NCBI GenBank assembly: GCA_949316235.1
Contig: OX438742.1
Coordinates: 38,074,853 to 38,138,852, forward strand
Source: Oegoconia quadripuncta
Lineage: Eukaryota > Arthropoda > Insecta > Lepidoptera > Autostichidae
Direction of reading: 5' to 3'
DNA length: 64,000 nt
Positions 31,441-40,604 of the stretch are shown one piece after another. Position numbers and translations under genes: made by a program. Under the pieces are notes generated by a model. The model worked only from the letters and a program-made list of their open reading frames with translations. It was not told the origin of the DNA and did not search any database. The stretch's first letter is position 1, and each line of letters begins with the position of its first letter.

Positions 31441-31680
31441 CTATACCAAAAGGTTGCGGGTCCGAATCCCGCTAGGGGCATATGTTTGTGTGATGAATAC
31501 GGACATATGTACCTGAGTTATGGATGTTTTGCATTTATAACAAATATTTATTTACAAAAAAAAATGTATTTATGTAGTATATCAAATCAACCATCTAGTA
31601 TTCACAACACAAGCAACTATAGGCTAACTAGATGGCGCTGTGTGTATGTCTAAAGATATTTATTTATTTATTATTTATTA
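31441..31680 (+). mobile_element. SINE-B lacking the first 50 bp
   Basis: Starts CTATACCAAAAGGTTGCGGG with B box GGTCCGAATCCCGC and runs to AACTAGATGGCGCTGTGTG and the ATTT tail. Confidence 0.88.
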
Positions 31681-31689
31681 CTATTTCTT

Positions 31690-31815
31690 TGGATCGGACT
31701 AAAAGTATCAGTAGTCCGATGATCTGTAATCATTTGCGTCATCGGACTGATGAGACTAAAAAGTATCACCAGTCCGATCGTGTCGGACTAAATCATCGAA
31801 CTACTGATACTAGAG
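31690..31815. repeat. Inverted repeat with AGTCCGAT motifs
   Basis: GTATCAGTAGTCCGATGAT (near 31706) pairs with ATCATCGAACTACTGATAC (near 31793), 18 of 19 positions. Between them CATCGGACTGATGAG and ACCAGTCCGATCGTGTCGG repeat the same motif. It follows the SINE-B tail directly. Confidence 0.75.
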
Positions 31816-31944
31816 GATTCTTTTCACTCCGAAACATGGAAACCACGAAGGTAATTTATCGAAGGTTTTATTTAAATTTCGAACTGGCTTGTGCATAGAA
31901 AAAATAAATGAATATTTTAGCGAAACAAAAAAAATGGAGTTTGT

Positions 31945-32030
31945 TTGGAATAGCGCCCTAGAAGTAAGGATAAGTGGATAATGTTTAGACTTTATCGAGT
32001 TACCATAATTTACTTCTATAGGGCGCTTAC
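31945..32030. repeat. Inverted repeat AGCGCCCTAGAAGTAA
   Basis: AGCGCCCTAGAAGTAA (31951) pairs with TTACTTCTATAGGGCGCT (32010), apart from a two-base bulge. Possible MITE centre or remnant; ends not defined. Confidence 0.55.
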
Positions 32031-32460
32031 GTGGAACTAAAAAGATCGCACTGTTATATGGGATTAGTTATAGTCATTATATAAAAAAAGGGTTTTTATT
32101 TCATTTAAACTAGGTAGAAGTTAAGACTTATAGATTCGGTAATCTGGATAGGTGCGCGTCGCGGTCAGAGGTCCCTGCCTGCGGGAGAAGCGACAAATGA
32201 CGATAAGGTCTGAAAATGAGGTGTTGGAGATGGCTCAGCATCATCTTATACATGTTCAAGGGTATAATAGAACGCAAAAATTTTACGCATACGGGTGAAG
32301 CTGTCAAAAAGACTAGCGTACTGGCGACAATACCGCCGGTCTACTAAATCTTCGTAAGATTGAGGCGGTATACTCTTGGTAATTATATAAATTAACACCA
32401 TTTTCATTTTCTATTACTATTACAATGTAAACGACTAATGCATAGAACAAATATAACAAC
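32031..32460. other. No gene recognised
   Basis: A hairpin, ATACCGCC ... GGCGGTAT with inner AATCTTCGTAAGATT, lies at about 32330-32375. No gene is supported. Confidence 0.3.
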
Positions 32461-32462
32461 CT

Positions 32463-32710
32463 GACGATCTATTTGGTGTAGTGGTTACAAACGCTGACTG
32501 CTATACCAAAAGGTCGCGGCGTCAATCCCACTAGGAGCGTATCTTTGATGATGATACGGACACATAAGTTATGGATGCTTTCATTATAATATGTATATCT
32601 TTAAAAAAATGTATTTGAAGTATATCAACCATCTGGTATTCATAATACAAGCTTAATTGCTTAGTGTGGATCTAGATGCCGTTGTGTGTACTTCCAAGGA
32701 AATTTAATAT
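32463..32710 (+). mobile_element. SINE-B, full length but diverged
   Basis: GATCTATTTGGTGTAGTGGT head and GCTATACCAAAAGGTCGCGG are present; the B box is changed to GGCGTCAATCCCAC. The 3' block is GATCTAGATGCCGTTGTGTG. Confidence 0.85.
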
Positions 32711-33224
32711 TTTTTTTTTCAAACATAATGTTGTATTTTTTGTTAACATTCTCTAAATTTTAGAAACCTTTTAGAGCCGAAAGAGGCCTTCCCGTTGAGC
32801 CTCCGCCAGTAAACATCAAAAGTCGAAATACAGGCCGCCTCCGTCGCGCGTCAGCTGGCACATAATAACTTGCGTAGGACACCACACAACACACATAGAC
32901 GTACGACAAATATACACACGGACGAAAATATCTATCCACTTACATCATTTAACCTACTAGGACCCTAAAACTTATACCATTATGTTAAACTGTTTTGAAA
33001 GTAAACTATTTGTATTTGTTCTGTTAGAAACATAAATGGTTTAAACCGTTTTAGACACTCCAGACGTTTCAAGCAATTCCCGTGGGATAATAAGCAAATC
33101 CCCGCGGGCGACTCCGCATATGGAAATTAGTGTAAACTAAGAAAATCCAGGGCCGGCTCGAGTAAAGTCTGTGTTTCAAGCGAACGACTGAATGGCAATT
33201 CGCAACACAATAAAATATTATATA
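32711..33224. other. No gene; GC-rich patch at 32770-32885
   Basis: 32770-32885 is CpG-containing with no recognisable frame. The rest is ordinary AT-rich sequence. Confidence 0.3.
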
Positions 33225-33956
33225 TTGAGTCTTTACCTATGAAATCGTTAATCATATGTATCAATTCCTGCGATTTCCAAAGCTATATCCATATTTGTTT
33301 TTTATTTGGAAAATGGAATATTATTTCAAGGTTTCTTTTTAATTACTGGGCTAAATCATACAATAAAAAAAATTGAACAGAGCTCTTTTCATGTGCTTCC
33401 CATAATCATTTCTTAGATTCGCTGAAACTTTTATAAAGCGGTTACTTTTAAAAACTAACGCTGCCTTTATTTAACTTAATATTATCCGATAATACACACA
33501 CACACAAAGTTTAGCTAAATTTGGATTTGACGTTCCCAAAAAAAAAATCAAAAATGTTTGTATGGAGAAAACAGTCTTAATTTAACCGCCTCCGTGGCTC
33601 AATGTAAACAACACTGAGTTTACGATTCGGAGGTCGCGGGTTCGATCCCCAGCGGGGTACATGTTTAAGTACTCGGTTTGGTTGGTGGTAGGGCATGTTA
33701 AAATGTCCGTCTGGCTAGCTACCACCATTTTATCTAAATCTGCCGCCAAGCAGCAATGTTAATAGCATTGTTATGTTCCGGTTGTCAGAGATAAGATATC
33801 CAGTCCCCCAAATGTGTTGGGGTTTCCGGGTTAGTAGGCTTCCACCTTCGACCTCATCTTCACTTAACATCAGGTGTGATTGAGGTCAAGTACGAACCCT
33901 TCGTGCATAAAAAAAAAAAAAAAAATGCAATTCTTCATACAAAACGCCAATTTCAT
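33225..33956 (+). mobile_element. TA-MITE family, copy 2, interrupted by SINE-A
   Basis: Begins after TA with TTGAGTCTTTACCTATGAAA and is co-linear with 51483-51897 up to AACAGTCTTAAT at about 33581. It resumes at 33927 with AATTCTTCATACAAAACGCC. Between these lies a whole SINE-A. The last terminal bases after TTTCATA are replaced by a T run. Confidence 0.88.
33583..33925 (+). mobile_element. SINE-A, full length, nested in the MITE
   Basis: Head TAACCGCCTCCGTGGCTCAA, B box GGTTCGATCC, full body, CATCAGGTGTGATTGAGG tail and about 18 As. This is the best example of the family here. It must be younger than the MITE it interrupts. Confidence 0.92.
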
Positions 33957-33971
33957 ATTTTTTTTTCAAAA

Positions 33972-34106
33972 GAGACACCGACACTACATTTACCTACTAG
34001 AGTTTGTTGGCACTTCTTTTTGGTGTAATAATCTAAGACAATGAAAATAATCTCAAATAAGGCGAGTGCCGACAAGGAGATTGTAATTGTAGTGTTCTAT
34101 ATGTAT
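33972..34106. repeat. Imperfect fold-back repeat
   Basis: ACACTACATTTACC (33980) and GTTGGCACTT (34006) pair with AGTGCCGACAA (34066) and GTAATTGTAGTGTT (34085), giving arms of about 35-40 bp with mismatches. Probably a MITE relic. Confidence 0.5.
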
Positions 34107-34930
34107 AGTAAATCGATTAGGAATGAAAGAGAGAAATCATTGTTACACAATCACTCGTACTAAATATAGAGCAAGGTGTCTATAATTCCACATTCTGCAA
34201 TAAGTCGGCATGAGCCAGTAGACCTCCTACTAGCTAATTGCCCCGCGTGCATGTTTATCGCAGCCTCACCATAGCGCCCCCAAATTCGAGCAAGTCGTTG
34301 CCTTATTTGCGTAAGTATATGGACGGCCGGCCCTGTATAAACTCTCGCTAAAATCAAGACCTATCTCAAACCAACTGAACTAACCGCCCATGTTGGTTTG
34401 TCTGTACATACAAGTTCAATTTACATCACCAGAATTTCAATTAGGGGTGTAACCGATATAGATGCTTTGAAGTATTATCGGTATCGATGCTATACTAGCT
34501 TATACAGTATTCCAACTCATCCTGCACAAAGCAAAATGGTGACTTTTTATTAAGATAATATTATAATGAAATATTATGTTCGAAAATCGCAAACAATTTT
34601 GAAAAAGATTTTTTAGTTATAATAAATTAATAAATAAAAACCTTTATTTCACGCACCACAAATGAGTATTTTACAAAAAGAGTTGATCTTAATAACTACA
34701 TATAAGACAACCTCATCTGTGGGAGGCTGGTGCCTGTAAAGAATAAGCCAGAATCACAGGTCACCAGGCCCCCGAGCCACAGAAGCGGTTAGACCAACCA
34801 GACAATTATATCAACAATACATTACCATTAAATTAGTTTTTGTTAAGAATAGGCACTAATGTCTCTTTTATTTCAATTTTAGTATCATTTTATTCAGTAT
34901 ACAATTAAAAAGAAAGTTATATAGATATAG
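34107..34930. other. No gene; LINE-like and hAT-like hints
   Basis: 34443-34470 (AGGGGTGTAACCGATATAGA) resembles a hAT terminus and has a loose mirror at 35993-36012, but no target duplication was found. 34645-34800 looks like a LINE 3' UTR in reverse. Confidence 0.3.
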
Positions 34931-34939
34931 AATAGAAGT

Positions 34940-35077
34940 TGTCAGAGATAAGATAGCCAGTCTCCCAAATGTGTTGGGGTTTCCGGGTCAGTACGCTTCC
35001 ACCTTCGACTTCATCTTCACTTAACATCAGGTGTGATTGAGGTTAAGTACGATCCCGTGATGCATAAAAAAAAAAAA
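34940..35077 (+). mobile_element. SINE-A, 5'-truncated with 9-bp target duplication
   Basis: Only the last 140 bp are present, from TGTCAGAGATAAGATAGCC to the A tract. It is flanked by AATAGAAGT on both sides (34931-34939 and 35078-35086). Perfect duplication plus 5' truncation is the signature of target-primed reverse transcription. Confidence 0.9.
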
Positions 35078-35086
35078 AATAGAAGT

Positions 35087-35437
35087 CCATGTAGGTGATG
35101 GGTGTGTAATGAATGATAGTGGGATAGGCTAATATTTTTAGCAGATCTTCTGTCTTATCATAGTTTAGACTTAACAGGCAACCAAATACCAACTTTTTAC
35201 AGTGAAAGCTATTGAAAATAGTTATCCACAATTTTCAATTCTCAACAAACTTAATTTGAAACAAGACGTGATACTTATGCCGTTATAGTACAAACTTTCG
35301 AACCCTATATTATTTTTATCCTTAATTATCCGACACGCACTTAGCTGATTGTTTTCCCATTCATATTAATTACCCTATCTGTGTATGATATTTAATTCTA
35401 AAAATAACGGTAAGAATCAATAAATAATAATATACAT
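35087..35437. other. No gene recognised
   Basis: No supported feature. Confidence 0.3.
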
Positions 35438-35640
35438 ATATGTCGTAGATAGCGATAAATTAGCGATAGAATTCATTATTCGAACGGTCAACTGACTATC
35501 ATAATACGCGGTTAATGGGAAGTAAACCTGGTGGCACTGGTATCGCCGGAAACGGCGCGGTGACGACATTAACAGTAATATAAGGTCTGCACATCGAAAA
35601 TGGGGGGGACATTGCTACCAAAAAATGAACTTCGGATCGT
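35438..35640 (+). repeat. Unclassified repeat family H, copy 1
   Basis: Shares TAGCGATAAATTAGCGATAG, CAACTGACTATCATAATACG and the GC-rich block GCGGTGACGAC with 55380-55530 (reverse). The GC-rich part is also at 57985-58120. One frame reads GGTGIAGNGAVTTLTVI, then a stop. See findings. Confidence 0.6.
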
Positions 35641-35674
35641 ATAGATAGTTCAAATATCGAGCTCTGGCCAAGAA

Positions 35675-35875
35675 CAAATAAATAATAACAAATATTTCAG
35701 ACAGTTACACCAACCATTTAGTCCCAAACTAAGCAAAGCTTATATTGTGGATACTAGATAACGGATAAATATTTTTATAAACATTCATGACTCTGGAATA
35801 AATGTTCGTATACATCACACAAACGCGAACCTGCACCAAGCGGTCGTCAAATGCAGAATGCTCCACCGACAAGAA
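35675..35875 (-). mobile_element. SINE-C, head diverged
   Basis: AAATATTTCAGACAGTTACA, CATTTAGTCCCAAACTAAGC and AATAAATGTTCGTATACATC on plus match the family tail and core. The tRNA-like head is barely recognisable. Confidence 0.75.
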
Positions 35876-35899
35876 CGATAACTACACATACTTACTTAC

Positions 35900-37270
35900 T
35901 GTATGTGTGTGGTTGAAGTGACAAGTAAACGATTTATCTATATTGTTGAAAAATATCGTCGATATCGATAACATTGTATCGTCGTAGTTCATATCGATGC
36001 GCCCCTCCCCTACTTTAATCAAGCACAGCATAGTGTGTAGGCAGGTACACAATATTTTGATGTGAAATCTAGGTTGCGTTTCAAATGCAGTGCATGATAA
36101 CTTTGATGTACAATTCTCGGGAACTGATTGAACCGAGCCATGACGATATTTACATGTCTATGGGGTCTGTTTGATACAAAGTGAAACACTCAAACACACT
36201 ACGGAATATCGTCAATATGGAAAACTAATTAACTTTATAAACAAATATAGCACAGTAGTTAATACACACAAAAGGCGATCTTATATCTTAAGAGATTTCT
36301 TCCATCTCATCCTTGAATGGAGAAACAATTTAAATATTTTACGAGTAGCCAAGGAGAGTATGTTTACAAATAAATAACGAAAACGTCATACGGATAACGA
36401 ATTTACCTAAAGTAATGTTTATGAACGAGATTCGTTTATAGTTAAATAATTTTAATAAAAATATATCTACAGATATTTTATAATACCTTTTGGAGATACC
36501 TACTATATAAATTACTAATATACAGAGCACACTGTAAATTTTGCGCACCAAAATACAGTAATGCTGAGTGGTACACCACCATTTGTTTAACAAATGCCTT
36601 GAAAAGGTCCGGGAAAAACGGCCAAGAGGTCACATCAGACACGAGGACATAATAGCCTTCAACCAGCGCGTGAAAAATATACCCTCAGAACAATGGTCCT
36701 CATGTTTTCAAAAATATAAAACAATATAAACAATGTTTTATTGAACCGAAATAAATTACACAACTTGTTGAAGCTTTGTTGTCTGTGGTAATTAAAAACT
36801 GTGTTACAGAAAACAATGTCTTCCCCATATATTTTGTACAATAAGTAAATTTGGTAGGCACTCGTACGTAAAGTAGTACGGAAAGTATATAAATATAAGT
36901 AAATAATATAAAAAATATATTTGAACATATGTATATAGGATATAATATATCTACAAAACTCTTTGTTACACTTATGTTATATTTCATTTATATAGTAACA
37001 TATACATATAAGTAGATAGATACCTGTATACATACATACATACCTATATATTAATCAGGTTAGATTCTGAATAGCATTGTATAAACTGTGCACAGCATTT
37101 AATCAGTTGATTAGAAGCAAATTCACCTAGAATAATTTTACAGTAGGACAGAAGAAAACAAGTTGAAAATGGAGAAACAGAAGAAAAATGGTTGGACCGA
37201 ATGAAAAAGTCTTTATAATATTATAGAGAATACTTCGAAAAGCAGTAAATATATTAATTTACATGTAAAT
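35900..37270. other. No gene; AT-rich with simple repeats
   Basis: Open frames of 68-95 codons on either strand have low-complexity composition and no motifs. 37015-37055 contains CATACATACATACCTATATA-type simple sequence. Confidence 0.35.
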
Positions 37271-37272
37271 GT

Positions 37273-37429
37273 AAACGGTGAAGCAAAACATCGTGAGGAA
37301 ACCTGCATGCCTGAGAAATTAAATTTCAAGGGCATGTGAAGTCCCCAACCCGCACTATGGCCCATACTCCCTCATTATACGAGGGAAGGCCTATATCCCT
37401 GATGTGGGATGGTTACGGACTGATGATGA
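37273..37429 (+). mobile_element. SINE-D, 3' half
   Basis: AACGGTGAAGCAAAACATCG, TGCATGCCTGAGAAATTAAA, CCCCAACCCGCACTATGG (with a CCAGCGTGG deletion) and GGCCTATATCCCTGATGTGG, then GATGATGAT. Confidence 0.82.
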
Positions 37430-37808
37430 TATGTAAATTGTTTTATTAATGAGTTACGCATAACTTTCCTATGTAATATACAAACCTACATACTATAATT
37501 CATATAGTAAATACCACGTATGAAATTCAAAGCAGTTAGGTATAATTATCACCACATATAAGAGCAATAAGAAAGTTTTTACCGCAGAGCTCCAATAAAG
37601 AAGGCCAAGTGCGAGTAGAACTCGAGCCCTAAGAGGCCCGAGGGTCTCGTACCTAGCCAATATTAACTCTCTCTTGATTTTTGAATCTCTCTTGAAATTG
37701 ATAGGTAATCTCTCAAATTGACAAACTTCAAAATGTGATAAATTACATGGAAGTTGTTTAAAAAAATATATGTGATAACTTCACATATAATTAGAAAATT
37801 TCAATTTC
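37430..37808. other. No gene recognised
   Basis: 37605-37660 contains AAGTGCGAGTAGAACTCGAG, a GC-richer patch of unknown origin. No gene is supported. Confidence 0.3.
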
Positions 37809-38127
37809 AACCGCCTCCGTGGCTCAATGTAAACAACATAGGGTTTAAGAATCGGAGATCGCGGGTTCGATCCCCTACGGGGTGCATGTTTAGTACTGTT
37901 GGTGGTAGCACATTTTAAATGTCCGCCTGGCTAGCCACCACCATCTTATCTAAATCTGCCAAACAGTAATATTAAAAAGCATTGTTGTGTTCCGGTTGTC
38001 AGAGTAAGATAGCCAGTTCCCCAAATATTTGGGTTTTCGGGACAGTACGCCTCCACCTTCGGCCTCATCTTCACTTAACATCAGGTATGATTGAGGTCAA
38101 TTGCTAACCCGTTGTGCATAAAAAAAA
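37809..38127 (+). mobile_element. SINE-A, full length, diverged
   Basis: Head AACCGCCTCCGTGGCTCAAT, B box GGTTCGATCC, small internal deletions (the TCGGTTTGG motif is lost), tail CATCAGGTATGATTGAGG and A tract. Confidence 0.88.
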
Positions 38128-38588
38128 GAAAATAGTGATTGCCGAATTTTTTCTTTCAGTTTTAGTAGTCTATAGGTATTTATCACAAATAAATTAATAT
38201 GAAATCTTTTATAGAATTGAATTACGAACTTAATATGGTTACTGGACCGAGTGATTTTATGAGGTCGCATTTATAGAAAAATTTCTACCAGGGTCTTAAA
38301 GGACAAACAAACCGGAAGACACTCAGACGACAAAGTGGTCCTATAAAGGTTCCGTTTATATCTTTGGAAGTACGAGACCCTAAAAATTCTAATTTGAGCA
38401 GACAATATTGTAAAAACTGTTACGCGAGATATGGCAAATAAAGGAAGATTTACGTGGTGTGTGCATGAAAATGAACCTTCGATCACAGATGTCGTAAAGT
38501 GAACCAGCATGGACTGTTGATAGCGTAATGATAAAAGGTGAACCAGCATGAACTTTTGATTAAGAAAGCTGAAATAGACCGCCTGATT
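38128..38588. other. No gene recognised
   Basis: 38310-38385 (TAAAGGTTCCGTTTATATCT, TACGAGACCCTAAAA) is a decayed common repeat. A 143-codon minus frame (38271-38702) is partly SINE-A antisense sequence and is rejected. Confidence 0.35.
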
Positions 38589-38935
38589 TAACCGCCTCCG
38601 TGGCTCAATGTAAACAACATTGGGTTTACGATTCGGAGGTCGCGGGTTCGATCCCCAGCGGGGTACATGTTTAAGTACTCGGTTTGGTTGGTGGTAGGGC
38701 ATTTTAAATGTCCGCCTGGCTATCTACCACCATCTTATCTAAATCTACAGCCCATCCCACGACGGGTAAATGTTTGTGTGATGAATATGAACATTTATTC
38801 CTGAGTCATGGATGTTTATATAAATATTTATGTATGTTTATCCGTTATCTAGTATCCATAATACAAGCTTTGCTTAGTTTGGGACTAGATGATTGGTGTA
38901 AGTGTCCGAAATATTTATTTATTTTATTTATGTTG
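38589..38935 (+). mobile_element. Mosaic SINE: SINE-A 5' half joined to SINE-C 3' part
   Basis: 38589-38747 is SINE-A from head (TAACCGCCTCCGTGGCTCAA) to CATCTTATCTAAATCT. From 38753 the sequence is SINE-C from ACGACGGGTAAATGTTTG through GAGTCATGGATGTTTATAT and GGGACTAGATGATTGGTG to the ATTT tail. No poly(A) or tail of SINE-A lies between them. It has one complete head and one complete tail, as a transposed chimera would. Confidence 0.85.
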
Positions 38936-38939
38936 TCTT

Positions 38940-39338
38940 TTAATGTATAATCACGTTTCTTTTAATAGAAGGCAACAGTTCAAAAGTAATTAAAGTTATG
39001 AGGAACAATGAAGTTTTCTCGTTAAATTTAAAACTTTGCTCTTTCGTCAGTCCAAAGGCATAATTGAATATATTACAAGTCAGGCTCCTCTAATTACGAT
39101 GTCGTCGGATGTTGTCAAAAATTATAGTTCTAAATAAGACGGAAAGAAATTTGTCAACAGGATCCGGCTTCTGTTACCAGTTCATAGGTCCATATGCTGA
39201 TCGCAAAATTAGATAGATCCCGTAACTTATCAAAATATATCACGAATTGGCGGCATTTTAACCTAACTGACGTTCATCCACTCCTTTAAGAACCTAAATG
39301 AACTCTACCACCATTTCGCATTTGAGAATTACCTGGTT
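38940..39338. other. No gene recognised
   Basis: No supported feature. Confidence 0.3.
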
Positions 39339-39518
39339 ATTTTTTTTATGCACATCGGGTTAGCACTTCACACGATGTAAAGTGAAGATGAGGCCGAATA
39401 ATAAAAATAAAAAGGATATCGTACTGACCCGAAACCCCATCTTATTTGGTGGACTGGCTATCTTATAACCGGAATAACATTGCTGTTTGGCGGCAGACTT
39501 AGATAAGGTGGTGGTAGT
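39339..39518 (-). mobile_element. SINE-A, head missing
   Basis: T tract, GATGTAAAGTGAAGATGAGG, CTGACCCGAAACCCC and TTTGGCGGCAGACTTAG blocks. A short insertion lies after GGCCGAA. Confidence 0.8.
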
Positions 39519-39585
39519 GAAAGGTAATGAAACGATTGCTCAGAAATGATACGTAGAACGAATTTCAACTATCCTATTTATTGAA

Positions 39586-39690
39586 AAATCAAAATCAAAA
39601 TCAAAATCAAAAATATTTTATTCAATGTAGGATACAAAAATATCACTTATTGAAAGTCAACATGCTATTTTTCTTTTTTTAACTACATCG
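39586..39690 (-). mobile_element. LINE 3' end with TCAAAA-repeat tail, distinct from LINE-F
   Basis: About five TCAAAA units precede TATTTTATTCAATGTAGGAT, ACAAAAATATCACTTATTG. The tail repeat is that of LINE-F (18479) but the adjoining 3' UTR is different. Confidence 0.5.
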
Positions 39691-39827
39691 CTTCACAAGG
39701 AAAAGATCATAGAATGCACTGTCATTGAACACTATGGTGGCGCCTCGTAACAAACGTGGATGGACGCGTACTCACTGGAGGCTCCCGGGCAGTAGCAGTC
39801 AGTAGACTGCCGGCACGGGCGGCAGTG

Positions 39828-39961
39828 GCTAGCTAGGCAGATATTTAAAATGCACTACCACCAACCAAACCGAGTACTAAATATGTATCGCTGGGGATCG
39901 ACCCGTGACCTCCGATTCGTAAAAACCCTATGTTTTTTACATTGAGCCACGGAGGCGGTTA
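39828..39961 (-). mobile_element. SINE-A, 5' part only
   Basis: AAATGCACTACCACCAACCA, GGGGATCGACCCGTGACC and CATTGAGCCACGGAGGCGG; the 3' half is missing. Confidence 0.85.
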
Positions 39962-40231
39962 AAAAACGTTTTTTTCGTATCGATTTAAAACGCAAAATTA
40001 TCTGATTACGTACCAATATTATGGTGCCATCGAGCTGATCTCATAATGGAGCCGGAAGGTGTGTAATGGAGTTTCTTCAATAGATAAATATGTAAACCAA
40101 TCGACTCTGGGATCATTTGTCTCCTATTCATTGCTATTAATTGCGTGGACGAAAATGTTGAAGAGGTGGAAAATCAAAATTTTTTTACTATAAATAGCTC
40201 TTAAATTGAAGAAGATGCGAGTATGGCGAAA

Positions 40232-40602
40232 AGCTGTTTTCGATTAGCGAAGTTAAGCAATGTGTGGCGCTGACAGTCTTGGATGGGCAACCACTAGTGA
40301 CACTTTAATACGAATGTTTCCGTGTTTGTTTCAGCAGGATCAATGCTGATAGGCCGGTGCCTTTTTCAGCTTCACCGGGGGAGGGGGGCGAGCGCGGGAG
40401 TTTCGATGTCTCCGTGCTTCGGAGGGCACGTTAAATAGTCGTTCCTGGTAGTTTTCAATTGAAGGCAGTCATTAAGCCAAGTCGGTGGCCTATAGGGGCG
40501 GCTTAAAACCACTGTCAGGTGGCGACTACACTGACACAAAACTACCAAATCGCATTCGGCCCGCGTGGTGAATTATGGACCATGGGAGAGGCCCAGTGAA
40601 AG
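40232..40602 (+). mobile_element. 5S-rRNA-headed SINE, longest copy
   Basis: CGATTAGCGAAGTTAAGCAA, then GGCGCTGACAGTCTTGGATG, then GGCAACC follow the 5S rRNA box A, intermediate element and box C in order, pointing to a 5S-derived pol III head (SINE3 type). The body has CCGTGCTTCGGAGGGCACG, GGGGCGGCTTAAAACCACTG and a 3' domain GCGTGGTGAATTATGGACCA shared with SINE-D. A CT/GA-rich insertion lies near 40330-40405. Confidence 0.78.
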
Positions 40603-40604
40603 TA

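Noticed and set aside
32330..32375. Hairpin resembling a bacterial terminator
   Set aside because: The window is eukaryotic nuclear DNA; no gene ends here and there is no following T run of significance.
34443..36015. Possible 1.5-kb hAT element with AGGGGTGTAACCGAT and ATCGATGCGCCCCT ends
   Set aside because: The ends pair poorly, no 8-bp duplication was found, and the interior is made of other repeats.
38271..38702. 143-codon minus frame, and a similar plus frame at 46730-46915
   Set aside because: Both contain the antisense translation of the SINE-A head (PNRKPNVVYIEPRRR), which recurs wherever SINE-A lies in that orientation. Not genes.
40232..40300. Possible 5S rRNA gene
   Set aside because: Only parts of the internal promoter region match 5S rRNA and the sequence continues into a SINE body; the first 40-50 bases of 5S are missing.
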